Assembly (NCBI GenBank): GCA_950295325.1
Contig: OX485805.1
Span: 8,990,501-9,054,500 of the forward strand
Reading direction: 5' to 3'
DNA: 64,000 nucleotides
DNA from: Polytrichum commune
Taxonomy: Eukaryota > Streptophyta > Polytrichopsida > Polytrichales > Polytrichaceae
Positions 1 through 11,710 of the stretch are shown piece after piece. The notes under the pieces are model-generated. The model was not told where the DNA came from. It made no database searches and was given only the letters and a program-made list of their open reading frames with translations. Position numbers and translations under genes: made by a program. How positions within the stretch are numbered: the stretch's first letter is position 1; each line of letters starts with the position of its first letter.

Positions 1-200
1 AAACTATCTTCTCTGCCAGGATTTTCTTACAATCCGCCCATGTTTACGCACCCACTGTGCCAATTCGGTGCTTGATGAATCCGTTTACTTTACAGTCATT
101 GCCAGGCTTCAAGTGCAGCGTGTCAACTTCTAGTACTATACCACCGTAGTTGCGGTAAAGACCCCGCTACCTTACTCTACTTTAGCTTGTATTTGCGCTC
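1..200 (-). other. Possible coding fragment, unrecognised
   Basis: Read on the minus strand from about 165 to 1, one frame gives a conserved-looking stretch (beginning GLYRNYGG, then LHLKPGND and IKHRIGTVGA). It has one in-frame stop before TWADCKKILAEK. The amino-acid mix looks like a real globular protein rather than chance, but I do not recognise the family. It runs off the window edge, so it could be the end of a gene or pseudogene to the left. Treat as a lead only. Confidence 0.2.
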
Positions 201-1697
201 CAGTGAAGGCAGGAGATCCTCCTGTGGTCTCTGTAAACGATTCCCTCAATAATCAGCTTTCAAACTTTTTGGAGCCAATGTAGCATTCTTATCTCACACA
301 CAAAGTCCATATATACCTAATATAAATAGTCATTGACCTTCTAAAGTCCTTTGACCCTCACATCATAGAGGGCTCTCTAATCCAACACAAAATAATTATT
401 TTCTCCTCAAATTTTGTCACACATCATGCTCATGTTCACTAAGACCCACTTGTATCCCATGTGGAAACTACATTCCAGCACATGTAAAGATGAAATAAAG
501 AGCCCTCTATAATATCTCGAAGGTGGGAAAGGGTTTAAGAGGTTGTGTATGTCTTGATAAGGTAAGTAGGTCTAATTTTGTTGTGACATATCTTGACCAA
601 ACACCTACATTTGAGTGGAATGAAACAATACAAAAGTTTTGGGTGGAATGAGCATGTGGTCTTGCCTTGCCCCCCAAAAAACCTAGAAAGTCAATTATTG
701 AAAGAATCGTATAAAATGACATAGCATAAAAGTTGTTCTAACATTATGCAGCGTGCGATGAGTGTTAATTAATCTAGAGAACCCTCCATGAGAGTTTTGT
801 CAACTTGCTCATGTATGTTTCGAAATGCCAAAGGACCGCCACCCCAACATTCCATTAGGTTGTGTTTCCAATGAGAATAATAATTATAACATTGATTTCA
901 CCGTGGTGGCTTCCACCTACACCAAGGAAATGGTGTATATACTAGGATTTCATAGTTGAACCTTCAAACTTCATCTTTGCAAACCACTGATATGGTCCTA
1001 TGTTGTCCCGACCCTCTACACCTGTGCATATGACACATTATGTTAATGTGTCCACCCACCTTTTATGGAACGGTGAGGAACAGTGGCCCAACGGCCATCA
1101 CCGCGTCTATATTACAAGATGTAAGTATGACAAGGTAGAAATGGAGGAAAGTCTATTCAAACTTGCTAATTATGAAGCAAAAATTGTGACATAGATTCTT
1201 GATGACTCAAGCTTTTGATTTCGTTTTTTCATGGAAATGCATCTTAACCCCTAGATGCCTAAGAGGCCATAATCATCCAATTGGAAGGTGTTCTTCGAAG
1301 GTTTGGGTAGCAACTCTTATGTAAATGACACAATTTGTTAGTATGTAAGGGGCTTGTTGATTTTAAATATGTGGGAATGTTCTAGAAATGATGAAATCTC
1401 AAACTAGCAAAGCATGCAAAGTTTTCACATGTTTGAGTTCGACAATCAACCTATGCCAACCTAGGTTGTGGGGTCCATTGGCCACCCACCAAATGTCATG
1501 TGGGGTATTCCAAAAGCACAACCTAAGTTGTTTTGGCCATATCTATTGTATATATGAACAAATTTTATCCAAAAATAATAATGATTTTTTATTTTTATTT
1601 TTACATAGCATCTACCTTTAGGATTTTTAATTGTAGCATTTGAAGTATATCTACCAAAATGACATCCTTGTGTCTCAAAATGTTCAGTCTTCATTGC

Positions 1698-1741
<44 letters not shown>

Positions 1742-2204
1742 AAAAATCCCAAAACATGTCTAAAACTTATAGTTTTAGGTGTAATATAATGTTTATATCT
1801 TTTCATTGGTGCGAATTATTATTATTATTATTATTATTGTGGATCTTATTAGGTTTGGGTTTCAAGAAGAAGTCAAGGTCTAAACTTGTCAAATTTTGGG
1901 ACACGTATGCACTTATGTGCTACAATCTTCCTATCAACAATGCATGAATAGTTGATTGTTTTGAGGTGGGACTCATTTACAAGGGCTAATTAATTGTACA
2001 GTTGGATTGGTTATGTGGATCTAGGATGTCGATAAACAAATCATCAAAGTTTCATGTGGCACAGAGGGACTAGAAAAGTGATTTTTTTTTGGACCCCCAA
2101 CAGGTAGGCATTTAGGGATTCAAATGAATGGACCTAAACTAGACCCTTTTGAGGTTGCATCTGTCATGTAATATTGAACACATAAGTAGCACAAGATAAT
2201 CAAA
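201..2204. other. No gene recognised; long poly-A tract
   Basis: About 2 kb without a supportable gene. The only clear feature is an uninterrupted run of 40 A at 1699-1738. Such a tract could be the tail of a retroposed sequence inserted in the plus direction, but I found no flanking duplication or recognisable body upstream, so it may simply be a homopolymer. A short ATT repeat lies near 1817-1840. Confidence 0.5.
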
Positions 2205-2269
2205 AAATCCAAAAAGAGGCCATAGCCATTTTCCCTGTAGTTAATTCAATTCATAAAAATATCTTGTCT

Positions 2270-2440
2270 ATTATCAAAGAAAATATCATATTTATGCTCA
2301 TTTGTTATCATATAGGTCCCCTAATTATGTAGACTATTGAGCCCAAAATAGTTGTTGATCTTGAGCATGTAGTCATCTCTTTTTGGTGTCCATTCTTAGA
2401 CCCAGACATCTAAACATATGTCAAATATAGGCGTTCCATA
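2270..2440 (+). repeat. Dispersed repeat family R1, copy 1
   Basis: Carries the core shared by all R1 copies: a target like TCATATAGGTC, then an AATTATGT block, a block like TTGAGCATGTAGTC and a CTCTTTT block. The same order of blocks recurs near 3600, 6420, 20140, 20610, 25240 and, reversed, 38150. No terminal repeats or duplication are visible, so the element class is unknown. Confidence 0.5.
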
Positions 2441-2649
2441 TTCGATCAATGAGGCCCACTTGCTTTATTGGAGTAGAAGGATGCCTAGTTGATTCACAAT
2501 TACCTATGCATCTCCACCCACGCACGGTATGTGGAGAGCTATCCACTCCTAGCACACCATATTGATGGCCACATGCACAAACTCTAACTTGTTGCCAAGT
2601 GTGTTTGTCAAGTTGCTAAGGTGTCGATCACTATGATCATATTATTACC

Positions 2650-3165
2650 CTAATTTGGTCTTGGACCCTCCTTAGTGTAAAGTTAACCCGCTCTTATGCC
2701 CCCTTCCCACATGACTTTGGTTTAGCCTAAAAGTTCGTTCTAAAAATACGGCCTTCACACCATCGATGCTATCCAGCCCTGAGCCTAATTGGCAAAGGAC
2801 ATTGCACGGTTTTAAAAGCGGATAGTTTAAGCTTCGAGCACCGACCTTCCCATCCGTACCTAGAGACATGGCAAGAATGTAGGACCTTTCAAAGTGACAC
2901 CTTCGGCCCATGTGGATTGGTTGCTTTTAGCCTTAGTTACAGGGGCACGAGGAGCTTCATTAACAAAGGTCAATGTTAAGATAGATGAGTGGTAAGGCAT
3001 TTGGGGATGGAACAAAACCTATCCAACATGTCATTGCTCAGAAGATAAAGCAATGAACATGTGTGTGAAAGGTACTTAACTATAACCTACGTGAAAATCT
3101 CCAGAGCAAGTTCTTGTAGGTGCATCCGGATAGCCGGGTGCCTCTGCTATAACCGAGAGAGCTTC
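2650..3165 (+). repeat. Dispersed repeat R2, copy 1 (inverted partner at 11170-11710)
   Basis: About 515 bp that matches, in reverse complement, the block at 11170-11710. Shared blocks include the stretch around GAGGAGCTTCATTAACAAA, the CATTTGGGGATGG block and the block around TAGGACCTTTCAAAGTG. The two copies lie 8 kb apart and differ at many bases and small indels, so they are old. They could be two independent insertions of one family or the arms of a larger inverted structure. Class not determined. Confidence 0.55.
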
Positions 3166-3589
3166 CCCCCCCCCTTTTTAGAAATACGTTGGTTTATTTG
3201 GTAAAGCCATGTGGAGATGTGCCTTCAGGGCTAGTTCACATGGGGCCACAAGTCTTAAATCCCAAGTCACTTGAGGTCAATTCATGCAATCTTGCAAATT
3301 TTTCATAAAATAATCAAGGTTCATTTTTAGTGGATATAAATATATTTTAATGCTTTATTGAGGCTCAAAAGTTGGAATTTTGCCTCCATGTTGAGACTTG
3401 CTAACAAGAGTGGGACATGGGACCCCATATGAAGCAACCCTTATTGTTATGCACATCATAGTTTCATTTGAGCTTTGTTCATCTAGAACGTCCCTTAATT
3501 GCATGCCAATGAACTTTAAACTTTCATAAGGTAGACATGTGTTATTTGGGGTTTTTTTTTTCTCTTCGACAAATATGAAACAAGCTATG

Positions 3590-3920
3590 ACTAAGAGATA
3601 AATAGCAAGTCCAAATTATGCCCATAGTCATATGCCTCATCATTTATGGAGCTCATATGAATATCTTATTCATTATCAAAGAGAATAGTTCTTACTCATT
3701 AAATGGTCATATAGGTCTCTCCAATATGTGACTATTGCCTATAATGGTTAGCATGGTTTGCGCACATAGTCCAATCTCTTATGAACACTTGGTTCTCCCC
3801 CCTCCCCCCCCCCCCCCAATTGTCTGTTCTTGAGCTAGACAAGACCACATACCACTCAAATATAAGTTTCCAAAGTATTGTTAAGTTGAAATTAGGCTTG
3901 TCTACTTTACCACCCTTAAT
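3590..3920 (+). repeat. Dispersed repeat family R1, copy 2
   Basis: Begins with a GAAACAAGCTATGA block, then the GGAGCTCATATGAATATC block, TTATTCATTATCAAAG, TGGTCATATAGGTC and CACATAGTCCAATCTC, in the order seen in the other R1 copies. It contains a C tract at about 3799-3817. Class unknown. Confidence 0.5.
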
Positions 3921-4657
3921 GATGAGAGTGTTTGAGCCCTCTGTCACCAACATCAATTTTGAATTGACCTTTTGAATGTGGACGCTAACTCCGTAATGAA
4001 GTTGAAATTCAAGTTGGGGTAGTCAGTGGACATTATCTAATTTTGACAAACAATGTGATGACATTCATGGATAAGATTAGAACATTGGTTCTATAATTAG
4101 AGTGTGTTCAATAGGGGTTCTCAATTTTCAATATTGAAGTGCATAGACTATACGATGGGTGTCTCTCATATTGAACTCGAATGTCAACTTTGAAACACCT
4201 TTGGAACATGTTCAAAATTGGGTTTCACCCACACTATCAAAGATGGTTGACACTTACAACAAGGAATACTTACAAGCAAGAGAGCTTACCTCCCCATTCA
4301 AATCGTCAGTGACCCTCTAAAGCACTGATTGCACTTCGGACCACTATCCTCCTTCATATTGCGTCAAAACCATCTTGTTTATTTGCTAAACATGTAAGAA
4401 TCTCCATGGTAAGTAGTGTGCAAACTTGATTTTAAATAATTTCAATTTATGTATACTCTATAATTTCACAATTAATTCAATAGAAGTAATTGTCAAAGTA
4501 CATCCTAGATGTGAAAATCACTCGGAATGTGACTAACTCTCTGATATATTGCAACATTATGATAAATTCACACATATAAGAATTAATTTGATTCACACAA
4601 ACACACACGTATAGAAATGAGTGTGAGAGTTTTAAACAAGTGTGTGTGTCACACTAA

Positions 4658-4982
4658 GGGCCACTTCACACACGAGCCAAGGGCCATGACCACATAGTTG
4701 TGAGGACTCATCCAAAGGTCACACCACTAACATGGTCTGCCGGAATTTGCATGAGGCCTACCTCTCAAAGGTGGGTCTGATGCAAATTTCAACAAACTAT
4801 GAAACATTATTTATAATATGCCATGTAGTAATTCATGTAAACTTTTTCATCTATGATAATTTCTTTGGACTCTTAGACCTTCACCTTCTGGTGGAAAATG
4901 AACTTGGACGGTCTCAACCTTTTTTTGACCAATGAGAGGTCTTAGAACGCACGGGCCTCCAGTCTCTTTGTGTGAAGTGGCC
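4658..4982. mobile_element. PIF/Harbinger-type MITE, 325 bp, TSD TAA
   Basis: Ends are GGGCCACTTCACACA on the left and TGTGTGAAGTGGCC on the right (as the plus strand reads), an inverted repeat of about 15 bp. TAA flanks both sides (4655-4657 and 4983-4985), the 3-bp duplication expected of PIF/Harbinger elements. There is no transposase. The interior, including the block starting CATGGTCTGCCGGAATT, is shared with the larger element at 37500-38101, so both belong to one family. Confidence 0.75.
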
Positions 4983-5384
4983 TAATAAGTTGTATTGAGA
5001 ATTGACGTAGTGTGAGGTGCGGGTGTCAATTGGGATGCCTATCTTTCCTATAGGGTGTTCCCGTTGGCTCCCGCCACATGGGACACCAAATGCCATGTGG
5101 CAAGTTGTTTGGAGGTTTGTCCGATCCTCAAACACTTCGTCCTATGGGAGGTCCGCCAAATTGTTTGGGATTTCAAAATTGGCGTTGCCTTGCTATTCAT
5201 GATCATGCCTAGATCCGCGTGGCCACTCACTCGGTCCACGAGGTTGTTATTTGGTTTTGATAATTGGAGTCGTGAGAATCCCGAGGCGGGGAGAAAACAC
5301 CATCCATTGAATAAGAATCGTCATTTTTCAAGGTGGAGAAATGGCGGCACCCGGGTATTAAGCTTGCTTTTGGGGGGTCATGGG

Positions 5385-6309
5385 CAGTCGTGATTTTTCA
5401 CAAGGTCCCTAACATGTCGAGGGACATGTTCATTAAAAAGAAACATTTCCAATGGACGGGTTCTTAGAAAATGAACCGGTTTTTGGACGTGTCAAATTCA
5501 CTTTGGACGGGCTCTAAAAATAACAAATCTTTTGATGACTTTTTTCAAAAAAAATAAATGGTACAAATATCAATTACGTTATGTCGTATATGACATGTGA
5601 ATGTAAGCATAATGCAATCAAACCACTAATACCAAATTAAAATATCAATCTTGAAGTGCTTGATTCACCTGCATACATTAATTCATCAACCACAAAATTT
5701 AGAATGGGGTGTACTAGAAAGATGAGAATCAACAGCAAAAGACAAATAATTGACGAACATTAAAGGCATAAGTTGTCAAGATCCTATTGTTTCCAAGTGC
5801 AACCAGTCACATGTTGACATCTTTCGGTTTTTTTGTTTGTTTACTTATTTATTTAATTTTACCAACATTGTAAGAGACTTATTTATACCTCTTGCGGGAC
5901 GGGTATTTTCATTTTCAAACCAGTTTTGGGACGGGTTTTTTTTTCTTTAACCCTTAAAGGACAATGCTGCCCCATGGGCTTGGTATTATTTTGGGAGAAT
6001 CTTGTTCAAAACTTCTACTCCATTGCACCAAATGGGGTTTTTAGAATGCCAAATCGAGCACCTTAGCAAGATCTATACTTCTTTAGAATAGAGCCTATGT
6101 AAATTAATTGGTTAATCATGCTTAAAATGAATTTTAAAAGATATTTTGGGTGTGGTATCGGGAAAGCATATGTCCTTTAAGGGTTAACCTTTCCATGGAC
6201 GGGTTGGTTTAGAAATTACCGGTTTTGGGACGGGTTGCAATTTTTTTTGCCTTTCAATTCACGGTTTTTGGACGTGGACGGGCAAAAACTTTGTGAAAAA
6301 TCAGCCCTG
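5385..6309. mobile_element. Non-autonomous hAT element, 925 bp, TSD GTCATGGG
   Basis: The terminal inverted repeat is about 21 bp and starts with CAG. Its best-conserved core is TGATTTTTCACAA on the left and the complement on the right. A perfect 8-bp duplication GTCATGGG flanks it (5377-5384 and 6310-6317), diagnostic of hAT. The ends carry many subterminal copies of motifs like TTGGACGGG and ACCGGTTTT, typical of hAT transposase binding regions. No transposase remains, so mobility would depend on a partner. A second element (5951-6183) is nested inside it. Confidence 0.8.
5951..6183. mobile_element. TTAA-flanked, piggyBac-like MITE, 233 bp
   Basis: TTAA stands directly at both ends (5947-5950 and 6184-6187). 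The element begins CCCTTAAAGGACA and ends with its exact complement, a 13-bp perfect inverted repeat starting with CCC. TTAA duplication plus a CCC-start terminal repeat is the signature of piggyBac elements. No coding sequence is present. It sits inside the hAT at 5385-6309, so it is younger. The weak point is that TTAA is common in AT-rich DNA and the terminal repeat is short. Confidence 0.5.
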
Positions 6310-6419
6310 GTCATGGGGGTGAGCCTCTAATGGGAAGGCCAAAGTGTTTGCTTTTTCCCTCCACATTTGATGGGCTTGCCATTCACCTAAAGTAGATTGG
6401 TCGTAAATGGTTACTTTTT

Positions 6420-6760
6420 CCAATTAGCTCACTTCTCCTAGGATATGAAACATGTGATGAATACGAGATGGTTAGCCAATTCATATCGAGGTTGTAACCA
6501 CTTTCTTCATGATTTTTGGAGTTCATATGAATATCTTATTCATTATCTAGGGTGAAGATTCTCATGCTCATTAGATGGTCATATAGGTCTCCTGTAATTA
6601 TGTTGATTTGTTGAGTCTAGAATGGTTTTTATATTTTGAACTTGCAATCCAATCTCTTTTATACACGTGTTCATTTGAAATTTGTTTTATGAGTTACATC
6701 TAACAACATACGACTCAAATTGTATGTGTCCCATTAATAAAAGTGATTGAATTTGGGTTG
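6420..6760 (+). repeat. Dispersed repeat family R1, copy 3
   Basis: Shows all R1 blocks in order: GATATGAAACATGTGATG, GAGATGGTTAGCCAAT, GGAGTTCATATGAATATC, TTATTCATTATC, TGGTCATATAGGTC, AATTATGTTGA, TCCAATCTCTTTTA. It is the fullest plus-strand copy near the left end and a good query for defining the family. Confidence 0.55.
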
Positions 6761-7869
6761 TGTACCTTATATGGTCATTAATATGCATGGTGGGAACACT
6801 AAAGATAGGGTTGTACCCCGAGTGCATTATATATAATTGTTCCCATGGCCGTTAACTTGGTAAGGACACTTGGTTGCACAACATTCTTCGATCCTCTCCA
6901 TGTGTTATGTGGACCCAGCAATATTTTGAGATTTGTACCCATATGGTTTTTGAAGATATTCTCGAAGCTAGATTTTGAAAGGATAAACAAAGAAAGAATT
7001 TGACACATTTGCATTCATAACATTACTCAACAAAGTAATGGTGTTCCAAGCCCAAAAATAGCCGGTTTGCAAACTTAGCCTCTTTCCCATGCTGACATTG
7101 TTCACCCCTGCTAGATAAATTCACTATGATTCCCAGCATATTGTGATTTCTACCCATGGCGCACCCACCTCAACACCCTTGTTGGGTAATGTTATGTGGT
7201 TCATCACTAAAATCAACATATCCGAATGTTAATATTAAGATACGCACATAATTGGATATATTCATCTTAAATTAGTACATGGATACCACTTTTATGACCT
7301 ACCTCATTGCCAAGATATTACGACTTATGTGTCAATCTTACCTAGCTACCAAAGCTACCAAAACCCTAAACCCTTTTTCACAAAGACATCTCAACTGCAA
7401 ATATGAATAATGTTATGTGCAATGTTGTTTATGTGTCAGGTCACCGACCCATTCCCAACCACCCTCTCATTTTGGTAGCTTAGGCCAACATATTTCTATG
7501 CAACACAATATCAATCTCCAATCAATGTTCATTTGTCATGGTCGAAATCCAGACTTAGATTGGCTAACTTAACAACTAGTGCAACGCACATGATTGAAAA
7601 TAACCTTGGATCAGAACGGAGGCACTTGATACTTTGAAAAGTGATTTCTCATGCCCGAGTTTTAGGTTTTGGGTTAAGTATTTGGGACATTTGTGGTACA
7701 ATAGAATTCATATCATCAGGAAGCCGTGTGAACTGGTTGTTGCCTATTAGTATAATTTAGTTGTGTGCACTCTTGAGTCATCTTCGATTCATCTCAATGT
7801 ATGGAGGATTTGGGGTTTACAATTCAGCTGTTCTGTCTGCAGCCCATTCAATCGCAATTGCACTAAACT

Positions 7870-8260
7870 AGATCAAACGATCCTTGAATATCTTGAATAT
7901 CTTGAGTATCTTGGGTTTTGGGTTTTACTTTCTTCCTGGAAATAAGTTGGAGACTCTGGGTTATCTTGCTGCATTGGGACATCAGTTTATGTATGTCTAC
8001 ATACATACATTGACATTATGTATGTAGTGCAAGTTGACATTGTGATTGCGGTTGAATTAAAGTATCTTCAAGAAGCAGGTAGAGTGTGTCTGTATGTATG
8101 CATTTGGCATGAATTGGCTGGAAATCTTTGGGGGGTTGATGTTTTGGGGATTATGCTGCTGTGACAACTACAATTGCTGTTGAATATCTTGCGTCTTGGG
8201 TTTTGGCTTCCCCCTGAAATTCAGTTGGAGGCTGATTTAGTCTGGAAGAGTGATGATGTA
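7870..8260 (+). repeat. Short direct duplication with TTGAATATC repeats
   Basis: The block around 7875-7965 (repeated AATATCTTGA units, then GGGTTTTGGGTTTT and AAGTTGGAGACTC) recurs in diverged form at about 8178-8250 (GAATATCTTGCG, GGGTTTTGGCTTCC, CAGTTGGAGGCTG). The two copies are about 300 bp apart in direct orientation. Between them is a small ATGTATG-rich inverted stretch at 7988-8030. Function unknown. Confidence 0.4.
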
Positions 8261-8286
8261 GATTTTTGGAATTAACTTCGAATCAT

Positions 8287-8430
8287 GCAGTCTGGCATGC
8301 TGCAACCTCAGCAATCGCCAATGCTTCCAAACCTCCCACACTTCCAACAATTTCCTCTATCATACCTTGTGCATCAACCATTCACATCGTCCTCACAGCT
8401 CATGCAGGATGGTGAAGGAGTGTAAGGTAG
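8287..8430 (+). CDS. Small Pro/Gln-rich ORF, doubtful
   Basis: An uninterrupted ATG-to-TAA frame of 47 codons whose product is rich in Gln, Pro, Ser and Leu (it begins MQSGMLQPQQ and ends MQDGEGV). The composition is unlike the AT-driven shadow ORFs around it and resembles low-complexity regions of plant transcriptional co-regulators, but I cannot name a family. It follows the short duplication at 7870-8260. It may be an exon fragment, a captured gene piece or chance. Confidence 0.2.
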
Positions 8431-9614
8431 ATGTTGGGAAATGCAAAACCGCACTTTGGAAATGAGTGCAGTAGAAGAAAAACTTGTCCATTACAACCAT
8501 CCTTTGCGACTCAGCCTTTGCAACTTATGGCGAGAGATTACATCAATTTTTTTTGTTTTGGTTGTCAACTAGCAGTTTTTGGTTGTTAGTTGTCCAAAAA
8601 ACCGCAATCAAAAACCTATGGTTGACATAACATTGTCTAGTTGACTATGGAGGGTGGGTGGGGCCGGGAATACGTCAAATACCATCTGGGAACTATACCG
8701 TGGTTATTCTCTTATCAACACTGCTATCTAAGATTCAGCTTGATGAACTCAGGTGAAGCATTGTCACTAAATATTATTAGAATGGAATGGTTGATAGTAG
8801 TTGAATAATGTTATGAATGACCAAACAATTTGCTTATGCATTTTCTTGCCAATATTTGCAATGCTTGAGTTGCAAAGAATGGTTGTAACATACAAGTTTT
8901 CTTGTAGTGGTGGACAAGGGTTTGGAGATGAGCGGTAACAAGGAGTTGTGGAACTAAGAATCTCACAATGAAGAGATCGATTATCTAAAACTTGATGTTT
9001 CGATTAAGTTGCTTCATCTACATATTACCATGCTTTGGTAGCACGATACGAGGTTTAGATTGCAAGCATATTTAGGTGCCACAATTATCGATTATGGGAA
9101 TCAAGCGTTCGCAATTTTATAATTGATCGGTGATTGGAATTAAGGTAGCCTATTTCACGAGTATAGGCCGAGGAAAATATTCACTTAGAGAATTCATTGG
9201 TTATTGTGATGATAAAACATAAATTGGTTCTTATACCCATTTCTCTGCATGAATAATTTTTTCTCCGATCATTCTTAAATTGCAAATATGATAAATTGTT
9301 GAATTGATTGGGAATGGTCGACTACCTTATATTAATAATATGACAACATCCTAAATTGGACGAGACGGAGAATACTAGAGAAATTCCACCAACACTCCCT
9401 TACATACTGTGTATGACACATGTATTGGTGGTGATTCTCTAAGAATATGGGCAAAGTGCATGACCTATCCTTTGAAAACACTAACATTGTTGGGTGACGC
9501 TATATTTGAACTTTGTGTGTAGATCAATCAATTCCTCTTGACTACAAAGCATTACATACAACACCTAAAGTCTATGAGCTAATCCCAAGGAAAAATGTAC
9601 TTGGGGTCACTTTA

Positions 9615-10560
9615 CAGTCTAACCTTGATAATGTCACCCTTGTTAATAGAACACCTTGATATTGTCACCTAAAAGTTTGAAACCGATTTTCATAGTGTAA
9701 AACTCCCTCGTTATTATCCCTATCACCCTTGGTAATGTCACTATTTTTCTTTTCCAAAATCCGTAGTGTAAATGTGATAATACCAAGTATGGATGGATTG
9801 TATGTGATGGTTGGATGGACAGATTGTAGTAGCCGAAAGGGTCATGCACCGCCCCTGTGATAAATGCAATGCTATTCTTGGAACTTGATCGTGCACCAAC
9901 CCTGAACGGTGTTGTCTATACACGGCACTCAAAGGTGTTGTCTTTTCACGGCGTTGTCAAGACTTCTCGGCCTCTATGCACCCCACCTTTCGTCACATGT
10001 GTTCAACTGTGTGTCTTTTCACGGTGTTCACGCATGTGGGCACAAGAAGAAGAAGAAGAAACCAAGGAATTTTGCTTCACGGAGCTAGAATTGGGGTTTC
10101 TGGAAGGTAGTCACATTTGGGAAGTAGAGGGAGATCCCCAATTTTGTTTAGGTGCCAAGGTTCTCAAATTTTCAACACTCTGGAGTTGTCAGGAATGGAA
10201 AAAATCCATGACAAACTCATTAGAATTGGTGTTGCACGTTTAACATCAACAAAACAATGTGACATTAGAAGCTTCTTTGTCTCTAGTGAGAGGTCTTTAC
10301 CTGATCTCAATGACACATTATAATGTGCTCTTGTTGTTATTAACAATTTTGAATTAGATTTTACATTCAAAAACATTGAAGTCTCATATTTGTTATTTTC
10401 TTTTTTACATTATAATTTTATTTTGATTTTCTACCTATTTTTTTGATAATATCACATTATGCACAAATCTTCAAAATGTGACATTATCAAATATGTCACA
10501 CCTTGTTTATATCACTCTTTTTGGTGAAATGGGTGGTGTGACATTATCAAGGTTAGACTG
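9615..10560. mobile_element. pogo/Tigger-type element, 946 bp, TSD TA
   Basis: Starts CAGTCTAACCTTGATAATG and ends with the matching inverted repeat; TA flanks both sides (9613-9614 and 10561-10562). CAGT.YAACCT ends with a TA target are typical of pogo/Tigger elements of the Tc1/mariner superfamily. Near 10210-10290 the plus strand encodes a tail ending TSTKQCDIRSFF, which resembles the KQxxIxxFF tail of pogo transposases. A frame of 128 codons at 9857-10243 lies inside the element and probably has no function of its own. Confidence 0.75.
10117..10323 (+). pseudogene. pogo-type transposase C-terminal remnant
   Basis: A 68-codon open frame inside the pogo-type element at 9615-10560. Its recognisable part is the end: LTSTKQCDIRSFF, resembling the C-terminal tail (KQ..I..FF) of CENP-B/pogo family transposases. 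The catalytic DDE core is missing, so the element could not move itself. Upstream residues do not match anything I know. The family assignment leans on the element's ends as much as on this motif. Confidence 0.45.
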
Positions 10561-10989
10561 TACTCAAAGGGTGTTTTTGGAAAGATGCAAATGACTTCAG
10601 GTAGAAGAATTTTAATGCTCAAATGTTGTTGACACTCAAAGAAAATTGTTACAAATCACTTGAAGATTGCTTCCACATAGTTGAAAGTTGAACATTTGGT
10701 GGTCACTTTTTTATTTTAGTATCTAATCGTTGCGGGTGACTAAGGGTGAGTTTCCATGTAGGCCACTCACCTATTAGATTTTAAAGGAAATGTGGATGCC
10801 ACCAGGTGGAATCTAAATTTTCACTAGAATTTGGTTGGCGAGCAACCTACATGGAAACTCAACCTAACTTGACCGAGTGCTTGCAGTCCATTCTCAGCCA
10901 TTTAAGTGTTGCGGTATTACTATGCTTAGAGGTTGATTTATCTACTTGCTATGGGCAATTATCCAAAGCTCAATTCAAGTGGTACTTCT

Positions 10990-11034
10990 TCTTCATGATT
11001 CACTTATATATATATATATACACACACATTAGCA
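10990..11034. repeat. (TA)n(CA)n microsatellite
   Basis: A run of alternating TA that becomes CACACA, ending near 11030. No associated gene. Confidence 0.7.
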
Positions 11035-11169
11035 AGTAAGAGGGGATTGTTCTTTTCTCCACTTTTAATGTTCATAACACATTATCTATGAAAATATCAC
11101 ATAGCGAATCAAAATGTCATATATGTCATTTTCTCGAATGTAAGGGAGGCCGGCTTGAATTGGTCTTTG

Positions 11170-11710
11170 GAGGCAGTTGTGGCCACTACACAGTTTTTGC
11201 CAATGACATCTTGTGGTTATAGCGGAGGCATCTGGCTATCTCAATGCATCTATGAGAATTTGCTCCGGAAATTTTCTTAGTAGGTTTTAGTTGAGTAGTT
11301 TTCACACACGTTCATTGTTTTATCTACCAAGCAATGAATGCTGGATAGTTTTTGTCCCATCCCCAAATGCCTTACTGCTCATCTATCTTATCATTGGTTT
11401 TTGTTAATGAAGCTCCTCGTGTCCTCATAGCTGAGACTAAAAACAACCAATCCGCATGGGTGGGTAGGTGACACTTTTAAAGGTCCTACATTCTTGCCTC
11501 ATCTCTAGGTACCGATGGGAGGGTTAGTGTTTGAGGCTTAAGGGCTCCACTTTTAAACCATGCCACATCATTTGCCGACTAGGCTCGGGACTAGATAGTG
11601 TTGATGGTGTGAAGGCCGTGTTTTTAGAACCAACTTTTAAGCTTAGCTAAAGTCAAGTGGGAAGGGGGCATTAACTTTGCATAACTTAGTATGATCATGT
11701 TGGGTTGGTG
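11170..11710 (-). repeat. Dispersed repeat R2, copy 2 (inverted relative to 2650-3165)
   Basis: Reads in the same direction on the plus strand through the blocks CATCCCCAAATGCC, TTAATGAAGCTCCTCGTG, AAGGTCCTACATTC and GTGAAGGCCGTGTTTT, which are the complements of the blocks at 2650-3165. The two copies are diverged but collinear for about 500 bp. Confidence 0.55.

Noticed and set aside
9857-10243. 128-codon open frame as a host gene
   Set aside because: It lies wholly inside a pogo-type element with clean ends and has no recognisable domain.
2650-11710. R2 inverted pair as terminal repeats of one 9-kb transposon
   Set aside because: No flanking duplication or matching outer ends were found, and independent elements with their own duplications lie between them.
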